Shown: in pieces, positions 17,063-24,915 of the stretch
Position numbering within the stretch: the first letter of the stretch is position 1
Layout: each line of letters opens with the position of its first letter
Assembly (NCBI RefSeq): GCF_965201005.1
Contig: NZ_OZ241747.1
Span: 1,922,001-1,986,000 of the forward strand
Direction of reading: 5' to 3'
DNA: 64,000 bases
Origin: Mucilaginibacter_A sp965201005
Lineage (GTDB): Bacteria > Bacteroidota > Bacteroidia > Sphingobacteriales > Sphingobacteriaceae
Notes under the pieces: model-generated
The model's database searches: none
Told to the model about the DNA's origin: nothing
What the model saw: the letters and a program-made list of their open reading frames with translations, nothing else
Program-made: the position numbers and the translations under genes

Positions 17063-17452
17063 TCAAACCGTTTTGGTGTTGATTTTTGCCTGCACATCTG
17101 CTTCCCCGGCCGAAGCTTTCTTTTCTTCCTGCATTTCTTTCGATAAAAAGAAGTTTAAACCGGTCCTGATAACGGCAATGGCACCTAATTTTCCGATTTC
17201 CTGCCAGTTGGGTGCTACGGCGGTTGATAAAATATCTGCCCCTAACTGAAACTCTAAAGCCAGTGCCAGATAGCGCGACAAAGTAAGCCGGATAGCGTTA
17301 AAATCCATTTCCTGTCCGCTAAAAAGCGCGCGGACAAACCGGTACAAAGAAATGGCCGAACCGATGGCAATTGTACCGGCACCGGTAATTTCTACGCCCA
17401 GGCGCAGCCATTGCACTAAACTCATTGTAAAATTTTCTGCAGAAGCATTCAT
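17063..17452 (-). CDS. DUF1622 family membrane protein
   Basis: A 129-residue protein with a membrane segment near residues 17-38, then RLTLSRYLALALEFQLGADI (about 55-74) and IAVIRTGLNFFLSKEM (about 92-107), the DUF1622 pattern of three membrane helices. The family is of unknown function. The C-terminal 25 residues are hydrophilic. It starts 5 bp after the HPP gene ends, so the two form an operon. Confidence 0.82.
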   Translation of the reverse strand: MNASAENFTMSLVQWLRLGVEITGAGTIAIGSAISLYRFVRALFSGQEMDFNAIRLTLSRYLALALEFQLGADILSTAVAPNWQEIGKLGAIAVIRTGLNFFLSKEMQEEKKASAGEADVQAKINTKTV

Positions 17453-17457
17453 GTTTT

Positions 17458-17949
17458 TTATAGTTTTTCAATCGGTTTTTTCGTTACGTTCCTGCTGATG
17501 ATCCAGACGGAAGTTTTTTGGATGATAACAAGCAACAGCAGCAAGCCAAGTGCGATAAAAAATAAAGGCAGCGTTTTGCCGGTTTCAAAAGCAAATGTCA
17601 AGGCCGTTGCTACTGCAGGCGGGTGCATCACGTTCAACAAAATCATAAACAGGATCGAGATAACCATTGCCAGCACAGCCGAGGCATAACCAGGGCCGAT
17701 CGCTTTAAGCACTCCGATACCGATCAGCGCAGCAGAAACCTGAGCCATCGCCAGTGTGTAAATATTGTTGGTAGGATGCTGCGGATCAAGGTAAATCAAA
17801 AACGCACTGGACGCCAGCGAAGCAAAAAGCAAATGCTGTTTACTGTATGCCTCCAGCAAAAACAGCACTATTGCCATAATGGTGGTGGGCAGCAAGGCCA
17901 GCGAGATTTCGGTTTTCAGATCATAACGGTTGCGCATAGTTGGATGCAA
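17458..17949 (-). CDS. HPP family membrane protein
   Basis: A 163-residue protein with four hydrophobic segments (about residues 19-37, 40-55, 66-100 and 126-147) and the family hallmark HPP in LLNVMHPPAVATALT (about 107-121). HPP domain proteins are integral membrane proteins, and some members have been linked to nitrite transport. An internal start at 17937 (MRNRYDLK) is equally plausible and fits the predicted promoter slightly better. Operon with DUF1622 downstream. Confidence 0.82.
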   Translation of the reverse strand: MHPTMRNRYDLKTEISLALLPTTIMAIVLFLLEAYSKQHLLFASLASSAFLIYLDPQHPTNNIYTLAMAQVSAALIGIGVLKAIGPGYASAVLAMVISILFMILLNVMHPPAVATALTFAFETGKTLPLFFIALGLLLLLVIIQKTSVWIISRNVTKKPIEKL

Positions 17950-17975
17950 TTATCAGGTTTGTAAAGCAACCTGTC

Positions 17976-17983
17976 CAAAAATA
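17976..17983 (-). promoter_or_regulatory. -7 box for HPP-DUF1622 operon
   Basis: On the minus strand TATTTTTG matches TAnnTTTG, 26-39 nt before the two possible HPP start codons. Confidence 0.45.
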
Positions 17984-18009
17984 GTTTAACAATTGTAGTT
18001 TTTAGGCCG

Positions 18010-18108
18010 ATGCTGTTTTTATCAACCAAAATCCGGGATAGATTTTTAAACTTTGTACCGATAAAAAGCAAGTGGCCATACTGTTTTTATCAACCCAAAA
18101 TCAGGATA
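18010..18108. repeat. Direct repeat of extended dispersed motif before ribE
   Basis: Two direct copies of about 30 bp, at 18010-18038 and 18078-18107, share RCTGTTTTTATCAACC then an AAAATC tract and a G-rich end. Each contains a minus-strand copy of the dispersed core motif. They lie in the leader region of ribE. I see no FMN riboswitch core. Confidence 0.7.
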
Positions 18109-18120
18109 ATAATTACAAAT

Positions 18121-18705
18121 ATGTTCACCGGGATTATAGAAACTTTAGGCACCGTTACCGATTTGTTCAGCGAACAGGGAAACCTGCATTTGACCATCGA
18201 CTCCGGCCTGGCGCACGAACTTAAAATCGATCAATCCATCGCCCACAATGGCATTTGCCTTACGGTGGTGGCCATTGCAGATGGTTTGCATACTGTTACG
18301 GCGATTGAAGAAACACTGAACAAAACCAATTTGAGCCGTTTGCAAGTTGGCGACAAGGTAAATCTCGAACGTTGTATGCGGATGAACGACCGGCTGGACG
18401 GCCATATTGTGCAGGGACATGTAGATCAAACGGCAGTTTGCATTGCTTATCGCGAGCTGGACGGCAGCTGGGAATACACTTTTGAATATGATCCTTTGGC
18501 CGGAAATGTAACGGTAGAAAAAGGTTCGGTTTGTGTAAACGGCGTAAGCCTGACAGTAGTTAATTCTGTTCAAAACACGTTTTCGGTCGCCATTATTCCT
18601 TACACTTACGAGCACACCAATTTGCAGCAGGTGCGCGAAGGTTCTGTAGTGAATTTGGAGTTCGATGTGATTGGCAAATACGTGGCCCGGCTGATGCAGC
18701 GTTGA
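18121..18705 (+). CDS. ribE: Riboflavin synthase, alpha subunit
   Basis: A 194-residue enzyme that dismutates two 6,7-dimethyl-8-ribityllumazine molecules to riboflavin. It starts at MFTGIIETLGTV, the invariant family N-terminus; an in-frame ATG at 18010 is rejected. The duplicated lumazine-binding barrel is clear: first half with SIAHNGICLTVV (about 40-51), second half with GSVCVNGVSLTVV (about 135-147), each with the conserved ribityl-binding turn. The TGA stop shares its last base with a minus-strand motif copy at 18705. No other rib genes are near. Confidence 0.95.
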   Translation: MFTGIIETLGTVTDLFSEQGNLHLTIDSGLAHELKIDQSIAHNGICLTVVAIADGLHTVTAIEETLNKTNLSRLQVGDKVNLERCMRMNDRLDGHIVQGHVDQTAVCIAYRELDGSWEYTFEYDPLAGNVTVEKGSVCVNGVSLTVVNSVQNTFSVAIIPYTYEHTNLQQVREGSVVNLEFDVIGKYVARLMQR

Positions 18706-18717
18706 TACTGTTTTTAG

Positions 18718-19305
18718 CTACTTAATTTTGTAAACCACGCCAAATTGCCTGCCATTAAAATCGGGCTGCAGGTTGCTGAAAAGCGATTTTCCGGAGTTTT
18801 GATGCTTGTGTTGAATACCAAACATTGCGCTGTCGAACAAAAATAAAAACGCACCCTGCAAAATAACCGCGTTGCCGTAACCATGCAAACGGTCAGAGTT
18901 TTTGCTGATGCCGCGCCGGTTCAGGTAAACGCCGCCAGCGATATATGCCAAATCCAATCCGGCATTAATCAGTAAAATTCGTTCTGTTTTGCGCTGTTCT
19001 GCAAAGCTTTGTTTCAGGTCGAATTGCTTTTCTGATGCTGTTTTTGCACCATAAAAACCGGCGGTTGCGATACCCAGGTTTACGATGTTTCAGAAAATAT
19101 TCATCTGGTTAAAATACCGCGCCGCGCCTTTAGTTTTATAAAAACCAATGCTGCCTATCGCGATATTTGCAATCGCCCAACCGCCCAGAACCTTCATGCC
19201 GGTTTGGTTAATCTCGTTTCGTTTCTGGTTGAGATGGGAGAGGGTATCTTGGGACTTGGCTTGGGTGGAGAGAACTAGTAGGAATACGAGGATTGTTTTT
19301 TTCAT
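18718..19305 (-). pseudogene. DUF6992-like gene with in-frame TGA
   Basis: The reading frame from MKKTILVFLL (start 19305) to the stop at 18718 is open throughout except for one TGA at 19092-19090. The first part has a signal peptide and HLNQKRNEINQTGMKVLGGW, then KYFNQMNIF-like sequence ending directly at the TGA; after it the frame continues NIVNLGIATAGFYGAK through AGLDLAYIAGGVYLNRRG to LQGAFLFLFDSAMF. In this Bacteroidota family I expect a Trp at the TGA, so a single TGG to TGA change explains the break. Family assignment and the expected Trp are from memory. A near copy of the dispersed motif (19034) lies in the second part. A sequencing error is possible. Confidence 0.75.
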
Positions 19306-19335
19306 TGGTAAAGAAGTAAACAATGACGGATATTT

Positions 19336-20160
19336 TTATAAAATCTTTTTAATCCAAAAAAACGCATAATAAAGCCCAAGCGAAATTGTCGATGCGAGAA
19401 ATAAATTTATTACCATTAAAAATATAGCTAAAGAAACAGTGTTAGAATATTTATATATTGGATATGCTACTATTAAGAATATTACAAGACCTCCGTGTTC
19501 GGTCCATTTTTTTTTCAAATCTTTTCTTTCTGTATCATTTTGATAAGGAACTAATCTTAAGCCCTGTTTTAAAATACTTATATTTAAATGGGGTTTGTTT
19601 TGATAATCTTCCACTAAAAAGTGAAATGTGGCATTCGTTTTACTTTGTATTAAGGGAATATCAAACCTTCTATGTCTAGTTACAAAAGAAATCTCTTTTT
19701 GTAAATTATTATCAATTATTTGTTCATTTTCTAATTGAAGTAAATGGCTGGTTCTAATTCTTTCAAATTGATCATTGAAATCTTTTTGTAAAGATAAATC
19801 TTTGGTTAAATCATCATATATAAGTTGACCCTGATGTCGGTATATAACAGAACTGGTGGGAACTGAAAATTCAAAAACTAAATCTGAAAAATCTTTACTA
19901 CTAGTATTTGTAATTTCTGCCGAAATGATATGAAGATTATTTGATTGCACACCATTATATAGTATTTGAATATCGCCCCAATCTTGACTTTGAACCGAAA
20001 AGGCTAATTGTTGACCCCAAACTCGTTTAGTAAATATTGCTTTTCTATTTTGGTATTTTTCTTTAATCAAAAAAACAATACCTCCAATAGCAAATGAGCC
20101 AATATATTTCGCAAATTCTAGAGCAGTCGCAGTGATGTCTGAGATGTTATGGGTTATCAT
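19336..20160 (-). CDS. A/T-rich membrane protein of unknown function
   Basis: A 274-residue protein I do not recognise. It has a membrane segment near residues 13-33, a middle region of about 190 residues with predicted beta structure, and two closely spaced membrane segments at the C-terminus (about 222-238 and 242-268). Base and codon use is markedly more A/T-rich than its neighbours and no dispersed-motif copies occur within it, both of which suggest recent transfer. It sits next to the nonsense-interrupted gene. The general plan, N-terminal anchor plus soluble region plus C-terminal hairpin, is seen in some defence-associated proteins, but there is no motif to support a role. Confidence 0.65.
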   Translation of the reverse strand: MITHNISDITATALEFAKYIGSFAIGGIVFLIKEKYQNRKAIFTKRVWGQQLAFSVQSQDWGDIQILYNGVQSNNLHIISAEITNTSSKDFSDLVFEFSVPTSSVIYRHQGQLIYDDLTKDLSLQKDFNDQFERIRTSHLLQLENEQIIDNNLQKEISFVTRHRRFDIPLIQSKTNATFHFLVEDYQNKPHLNISILKQGLRLVPYQNDTERKDLKKKWTEHGGLVIFLIVAYPIYKYSNTVSLAIFLMVINLFLASTISLGLYYAFFWIKKIL

Positions 20161-20205
20161 CTTAAATGTTTATTCAAATAGTTTTAATCAAAATACTAAT
20201 ATAAA

Positions 20206-21267
20206 TTACCAGCCCTTCAACTCCGAAAACCGGCGCACCTTCCGCACAAAAAAAGCCCAAACTACGCTGCCTTTGTAAAAACCAGCGGTTGATTGCAGGT
20301 TATAATCCGCATGGCGTTCGCTTCGTACTTTTTGCCGCTGACCGGAATTGGTGAAAAGTTGCCGGATAAAGTTGCGGTGTGCTTTGCTGATGGCGGCGGC
20401 ATCTTTGCGTTTGCCTTCGCTGAGAAAACGGGCCAGCGTTACGAAATCCAGCAAAAAGCGCATCGGGATGATGAACACGCTTTTGCGTAGCCACAAATTC
20501 TTCTGTAAAAGCAGTAAATTATTACGAAAATTAAGATAGGTTTTATACGGGTTTTCCACGTCCAGCGTACCGCCGCCAAAATGATAAACGGTAGATTCGG
20601 CACAATACATCACTTTTAAACCCATATTTTTCAACCGCCAGCACAAGTCGATTTCTTCCATGTGGGCGAAAAAACGTTCGTCAAAACCACCAGAAAGTCC
20701 CCAGTATTTTTGCTTGATAAATAAAGCAGCGCCTGATGCCCACAGCACTTCAATAGTTTGATCGTACTGGCCGTGGTCTTCCTCAATCTCGAAAAAAATC
20801 CTTCCGCGGCAAAACGGATAGCCAAACGTATCAATAAAACCACCCGCCGCACCGGCATGTTCAAACTTGTTTTTTTGCTGCCAGGAAAGGATTTTTGGTG
20901 CCGCAGCAGCAATCAGTTCATCACTTTCCATCAGCTTGATCACCGGTTCAATCCAGTTCGGCACAACTTCTACATCAGAATTTAGCAGGATAAAATAATC
21001 AGCCTGAACCTGCGCCAAAACCTTGTTATAACCGCCGGTAAAGCCGTAGTTCTGATCGTTCAATACTGTTTTTACCATAGGAAAATTGGCGCGAACAAAT
21101 TCCACAGAACCATCCGTAGAACCATTATCGCCCAGCACAATTTCCAGGTTTGGATAAGTGGAAGCCGTAACCGATGGCAAGTAAGTCTGCAGATATTTCA
21201 AACCGTTCCAATTCAGGATCACCACGGCAACTTTAGGTGCTTTTGCCGTTTCATGCAGCATGTTCAT
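20206..21267 (-). CDS. GT2 family glycosyltransferase (rhamnosyltransferase-like)
   Basis: A 353-residue protein. The GT-A motifs are VAVVILNWNGLKYL (about 13-26), IVLGDNGSTDGSVEF (about 43-57), YGFTGGYNKVL (about 74-84), ILLNSDVEV (the DxD position) and DERFFAHMEEIDLCWRL (about 197-213). No C-terminal membrane segment comparable to the DPM type is present. Substrates cannot be assigned. It overlaps the stop of the acyltransferase gene by ATGA (21264-21267), implying coupled translation and a joint role in lipid or polysaccharide synthesis. Motif copy at 21063. Confidence 0.85.
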   Translation of the reverse strand: MNMLHETAKAPKVAVVILNWNGLKYLQTYLPSVTASTYPNLEIVLGDNGSTDGSVEFVRANFPMVKTVLNDQNYGFTGGYNKVLAQVQADYFILLNSDVEVVPNWIEPVIKLMESDELIAAAAPKILSWQQKNKFEHAGAAGGFIDTFGYPFCRGRIFFEIEEDHGQYDQTIEVLWASGAALFIKQKYWGLSGGFDERFFAHMEEIDLCWRLKNMGLKVMYCAESTVYHFGGGTLDVENPYKTYLNFRNNLLLLQKNLWLRKSVFIIPMRFLLDFVTLARFLSEGKRKDAAAISKAHRNFIRQLFTNSGQRQKVRSERHADYNLQSTAGFYKGSVVWAFFVRKVRRFSELKGW

Positions 21268-22148
21268 CTGTGAATATCTTCCGGTTTAAATTTCCATCTT
21301 CTGTGCGACCATAACCAGTAGGCCGGTTCCTCACGGATCACTTTTTCCAGATATTGCACATGCAGATCGGTAATCTCGTGTTCGGCAGTGCGTTTGGGTT
21401 CGTTGATCAAAGGCACGAAGGTACACGAATAATAACCTCTTTTTACTACGCGGATATCACAAAAAATCACGGCACTGTTTGTTAATTTGGCCAGCTTTTC
21501 AACACCCAAAAAAATGGCGGTTGGCTGGTTTAAAAAACTGGCGAAATATTGGGTTTCTTCGCGGACCGGAGTTTGATCGCTTACAAAAACGGTAATAATT
21601 TGTTCGTTTTTTAAGCTGACTAACGTACGCATAGTTGCTTTCATGGCCACCAATTGCGCACCAAATTTGCCACGCGTTTGGTTGGTTACCGCTTCAATTT
21701 GTTTGTTTTTGATGGGTTTGTAAACAATTAGTTTTTTATGATCGGTGCATAAACTCAAGGCCAAAGCCGCCATTTCCCAGTTGCCATAATGGCCAACCGC
21801 ACCGATAATGCTTTGTTTATTGGCAAAATAACTGTTGAGCATTTCCGGGTTGGCTACGTGAAAATGCTGATTGAGCTGTTCACGGGAAATGCTAAACATT
21901 TTTACAGATTCTACCAGTAAATCCCCCAGATAACGGTAAAATTGGCGTTCAATTTGTGAGCGTTCTGCTGCTGTTTTCTCCGGAAAAGCATTGCGCAAAT
22001 TTTCCTGCACTACTTTGCGCCGGTATTTGGCCACATAAAAAAGTATGATAAAAACAGCATCCGATAAAAGGTACAAAACCCAAAATGGCAGCAGCGACAA
22101 CAGGTACAAAAAGAAAATGGCTACTTTCGTAAGCACCTTATTTATCAT
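21264..22148 (-). CDS. LpxL/HtrB-type lipid acyltransferase
   Basis: A 294-residue protein with an N-terminal membrane segment (about 8-40) and the acyltransferase HX4E motif in GAVGHYGNWEMAAL (about residue 118). The family adds secondary acyl chains to lipid A or to related lipids such as ornithine or glycine lipids at the cytosolic face of the inner membrane. Other blocks such as YFASFLNQPTAIFLG and the C-terminal PAYWLWSHRRWKF agree with the LpxL family. In operon with the following GT2 gene. Motif copy at 22049, within the N-terminal membrane codons. Confidence 0.87.
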   Translation of the reverse strand: MINKVLTKVAIFFLYLLSLLPFWVLYLLSDAVFIILFYVAKYRRKVVQENLRNAFPEKTAAERSQIERQFYRYLGDLLVESVKMFSISREQLNQHFHVANPEMLNSYFANKQSIIGAVGHYGNWEMAALALSLCTDHKKLIVYKPIKNKQIEAVTNQTRGKFGAQLVAMKATMRTLVSLKNEQIITVFVSDQTPVREETQYFASFLNQPTAIFLGVEKLAKLTNSAVIFCDIRVVKRGYYSCTFVPLINEPKRTAEHEITDLHVQYLEKVIREEPAYWLWSHRRWKFKPEDIHR

Positions 22149-22170
22149 TATTTTCGCTGAATTTAGGACA

Positions 22171-22178
22171 CAAACTTA
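22171..22178 (-). promoter_or_regulatory. -7 box for acyltransferase gene
   Basis: On the minus strand TAAGTTTG matches TAnnTTTG, 22 nt before the ATG at 22148. It overlaps the short divergent gap with the WbqC gene. Confidence 0.5.
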
Positions 22179-22184
22179 TCATTA

Positions 22185-22796
22185 ATGGCCGATAACGCTG
22201 CAATCTTCCCGATGTTTTACCTGCCGCCGGTTGCCTGGTTCACAAAATTATTTCAGCATAAAAACAGTTTTTTGATCGAACAAAAAGAGCATTTCCCAAA
22301 GCAAACTTATCGTAACCGTGCACAGATTTATTCGCCCGACGGCGCGCTGACGTTAGTGGTACCGGTGGTTAAAGGCGCAAAGAACCACACCAAAATACGC
22401 GACGTTAAAATTTGTTATGATTTTAACTGGCAGCGGCAGCAATGGATGAGTTTGCAAACTTATTACCGCAGTTCGGCGTATTTTGAGTATTACGAAGCTG
22501 ATTTTGCACCTTTTTTTGAAGGAAAACAATTTGATTTTTTGTTTGATCTGAACGAAGCACTGCTGCAACTGCTGTTTAAATTGTTAAAAATGAAGGTAGA
22601 AATGGATTATACCGAAGAATACGAAAAGGTGGTTTCAGGGCAGGATTTCCGGCAAAGCATCAACCCGAAACAGGAATACGATTTTGAGCAGAAACGATAT
22701 TTTCAGGTATTTGATGACCGGCATGGCTTCCTGAAAAACCTGAGCATTGTTGATTTGCTGTTTAACCAGGGGCCAAACGCCTGTAATTATTTGTAA
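22185..22796 (+). CDS. WbqC-like family protein
   Basis: A 203-residue cytosolic protein matching the WbqC family: N-terminal FPMFYLPPVAWF (about 8-19), then EHFPKQTYRNRAQI, TLVVPVVKG and the block WQRQQWMSLQTYYRSSAYFEYY (read in two parts, about 85-106), ending in a conserved FDDRHGFLKNLSIVDLLFN-like stretch. WbqC proteins occur in polysaccharide clusters and in many Bacteroidota genomes; enzymatic role is unclear. Its stop and the corA start overlap by one base (TAATG). Confidence 0.82.
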   Translation: MADNAAIFPMFYLPPVAWFTKLFQHKNSFLIEQKEHFPKQTYRNRAQIYSPDGALTLVVPVVKGAKNHTKIRDVKICYDFNWQRQQWMSLQTYYRSSAYFEYYEADFAPFFEGKQFDFLFDLNEALLQLLFKLLKMKVEMDYTEEYEKVVSGQDFRQSINPKQEYDFEQKRYFQVFDDRHGFLKNLSIVDLLFNQGPNACNYL

Positions 22797-23923
22797 TGGC
22801 AAAAAATAGCACACGTTTAAAAGTAAAAGCAACTAAACACAGCTATGTAATTGGCGAATCGCCGGGATCGGTAACCATTTCCAGGGATGCTTTAAAACCG
22901 AAAATCGAGATCTATTCGTACAATGAAACGGAAATAATAGACAATCAGGGAACCGATATTTCGGTGATCCTGGATCAGATGAAGGCTTGCACCGATCATA
23001 CACACTGGATTTTGATCAAAGGTTTGGGCGACCAAAACCTGATTGAGCAGATCGGCAGCAAACTGGAAATTAACCGCCTTGTACTGGAAGATATTGTGCA
23101 TACACAACAGCGGCCCAAGTTTGATCAATATGAAGGTTACGTTTTTTTAACGAGCCGTTTGCTGCATTATCACCGGCAGGAAGCGATCGAAGATTATCAG
23201 CTTTCTGTTTTGGTGAAGGAAAATATCATCATCAGCTTTCAGGAAACGCATGAAGAATATTTTGAAGGCGTAAAAAAGCGACTGGCCGGCGGAAAAGGTT
23301 TTATCCGCACCGGCGGAACAGGATACTTGGCTTATGCACTCACGGACACAGTGATTGACCGCTATTTTGACCTGCTGAACAAAGTAAGTGATTCGCTGGA
23401 ATTGCTGGAAGACCGCTTGTATGATAACCCCGACCGAAGTGTTATGTACGAATCGCAACAGATAAAACGCAGCATGATTGTACTGCGCCGCGCAGTTTGG
23501 CCGGAGCGCGACAAAATCAACGATATGATCCGCACGGACAATCCGTTTATCAATCAAAACGATAAACTGTACTTGCGTGATGCTTACGATCATTGCATCC
23601 AGGTGATTGATTTGATCGAAAGCAATAAAGAGATCACCTCAAGCATTGTGGATATGTACCTTTCGCTCATCAGCAACCGTATGAACGAGATCATGAAAGT
23701 GCTCACCATCATTTCGTCCATTTTTATTCCGCTTACGTTTATTGCAGGTATTTACGGGATGAACTTTGCACGCGTGGACCCGGTGACCAACCGCGTACTG
23801 CCCGATAACCTGCCCGAACTGTACAAGCCGCACGGTTACATTTATGCACTTGCGGTAATGCTGCTGATTGCCCTGTTGCAATTTGTGTTTTTTTGGCGGA
23901 AAGGCTGGTTTAGGAAATTTTAA
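22796..23923 (+). CDS. corA: CorA family Mg2+/Co2+ transporter
   Basis: A 375-residue channel protein. The long acidic and helical cytosolic N-terminal domain is followed by two C-terminal membrane segments (about 308-328 and 347-367). The selectivity motif YGMNF follows the first of them (about 319-323). It forms pentameric Mg2+ channels in the inner membrane in known members. Translation is coupled to the WbqC gene through TAATG. The normal length and intact motif suggest an active transporter. Confidence 0.93.
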   Translation: MAKNSTRLKVKATKHSYVIGESPGSVTISRDALKPKIEIYSYNETEIIDNQGTDISVILDQMKACTDHTHWILIKGLGDQNLIEQIGSKLEINRLVLEDIVHTQQRPKFDQYEGYVFLTSRLLHYHRQEAIEDYQLSVLVKENIIISFQETHEEYFEGVKKRLAGGKGFIRTGGTGYLAYALTDTVIDRYFDLLNKVSDSLELLEDRLYDNPDRSVMYESQQIKRSMIVLRRAVWPERDKINDMIRTDNPFINQNDKLYLRDAYDHCIQVIDLIESNKEITSSIVDMYLSLISNRMNEIMKVLTIISSIFIPLTFIAGIYGMNFARVDPVTNRVLPDNLPELYKPHGYIYALAVMLLIALLQFVFFWRKGWFRKF

Positions 23924-23928
23924 ACAAC

Positions 23929-24795
23929 ATGAAAATCAAACATCGGTATTTATATTTATTGGCCGCCGGGGTTGTGGTTTTGATTACAGTGAGACTGGTT
24001 TCGGCACAAAATCAAAACACGTTGCAAGGTTCGGAGATGAAAGAAATTTCTGGTATCGCAGCTTCCCGCATCAACAAAAATATTTTTTATGTGCACAATG
24101 ACAGCGGCGATACGAGTCGTTTTTTTGCCATCAGCCCGAACGGACAGTTAATAGAAACTTTTTATTTTAAAGGCGATGCCATTGACTGCGAGGATATTGC
24201 CGTTGGGCCGGGGCCGGAAAAAGGCAAAAGCTATGTTTATCTGGCTGATATCGGCGATAACCATCATCAGCGCAGAACGATTGAAATTTACCGGTTTCGG
24301 GAGCCGGTAGTTTCAAACAAAACAACCGAAAACCTTAAATGCAACACCAATTATTTTAAATATCCAGACGGGCAACATGATGCCGAAACGCTGATGATCG
24401 ACCCGGTTGACCGGCTGTTTTACATCGTTACCAAACGCGAAGATTCTGTGGGCGTTTACACTGCGCCGCTCAATGCTTCTTTTACCGATACAATTTCGTT
24501 GAAACTGCTGGGCAAACTTCATTTTAAAGGTTTCCCTTTGCTGAAGTGGATTACTGCTGGGGATATTTCGGCCGATGGAAAGCAAATCCTGCTGAAAAGC
24601 TACCAAAAAGTTTATTACTGGAAGCGCAAACCCGGAAAGTCCGTGTGGAAGGTGATGCAAACCAAACCGGCAGAATTACCTTATACTGCCGAAAAACAAG
24701 GCGAAGCAATCGGTTTTACCGCGGATGGAAAAGGTTATTACACGACCAGCGAAGGCAAACACGCACCGATTTATTATTATCAAACCCCCAAATAG
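23929..24795 (+). CDS. Secreted beta-propeller-like protein, unknown
   Basis: A 288-residue protein with a signal peptide or anchor at about residues 8-26 (LYLLAAGVVVLITVRLVSA). The rest has repeated beta-propeller-like blades, for example EISGIAASRINKNIFYVHND, DCEDIAVGPG, YLADIGDNHHQRRTIEIY and AGDISADGKQILLKSY. The block DIGDN plus DAETLMID looks like the propellers of phytase-like or SdiA-regulated-type proteins. I assign no reaction. It lies 5 bp after corA and ends 18 bp before a hairpin of inverted motif copies. Confidence 0.7.
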   Translation: MKIKHRYLYLLAAGVVVLITVRLVSAQNQNTLQGSEMKEISGIAASRINKNIFYVHNDSGDTSRFFAISPNGQLIETFYFKGDAIDCEDIAVGPGPEKGKSYVYLADIGDNHHQRRTIEIYRFREPVVSNKTTENLKCNTNYFKYPDGQHDAETLMIDPVDRLFYIVTKREDSVGVYTAPLNASFTDTISLKLLGKLHFKGFPLLKWITAGDISADGKQILLKSYQKVYYWKRKPGKSVWKVMQTKPAELPYTAEKQGEAIGFTADGKGYYTTSEGKHAPIYYYQTPK

Positions 24796-24813
24796 TTGCT
24801 GAAATTTAGGTGA

Positions 24814-24846
24814 TAAAAACAGTATTGAACAACAATGCTGTTTTTA
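24814..24846. terminator. Hairpin of two inverted dispersed-motif copies
   Basis: A plus copy (24814-24825) and a minus copy (24835-24846) face each other. With flanking bases they form a stem of about 16 bp, GATAAAAACAGTATTG against its complement with one G-U pair, and a 5-nt loop AACAA; the descending arm ends in TTTTTATC. It lies 18 bp after a stop codon and 70 bp before the next gene, as expected of a transcription terminator. Confidence 0.75.
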
Positions 24847-24915
24847 TCCTATAAAAAATCACATAAAATAAAATGTTAACTTGGTACGCTTACTCAACCC
24901 AGCTACCAAACCCCG

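Noticed and set aside
18000..18120. FMN riboswitch before ribE
   Set aside because: The conserved core segments of the FMN element are not seen; the region consists mainly of two motif repeats.
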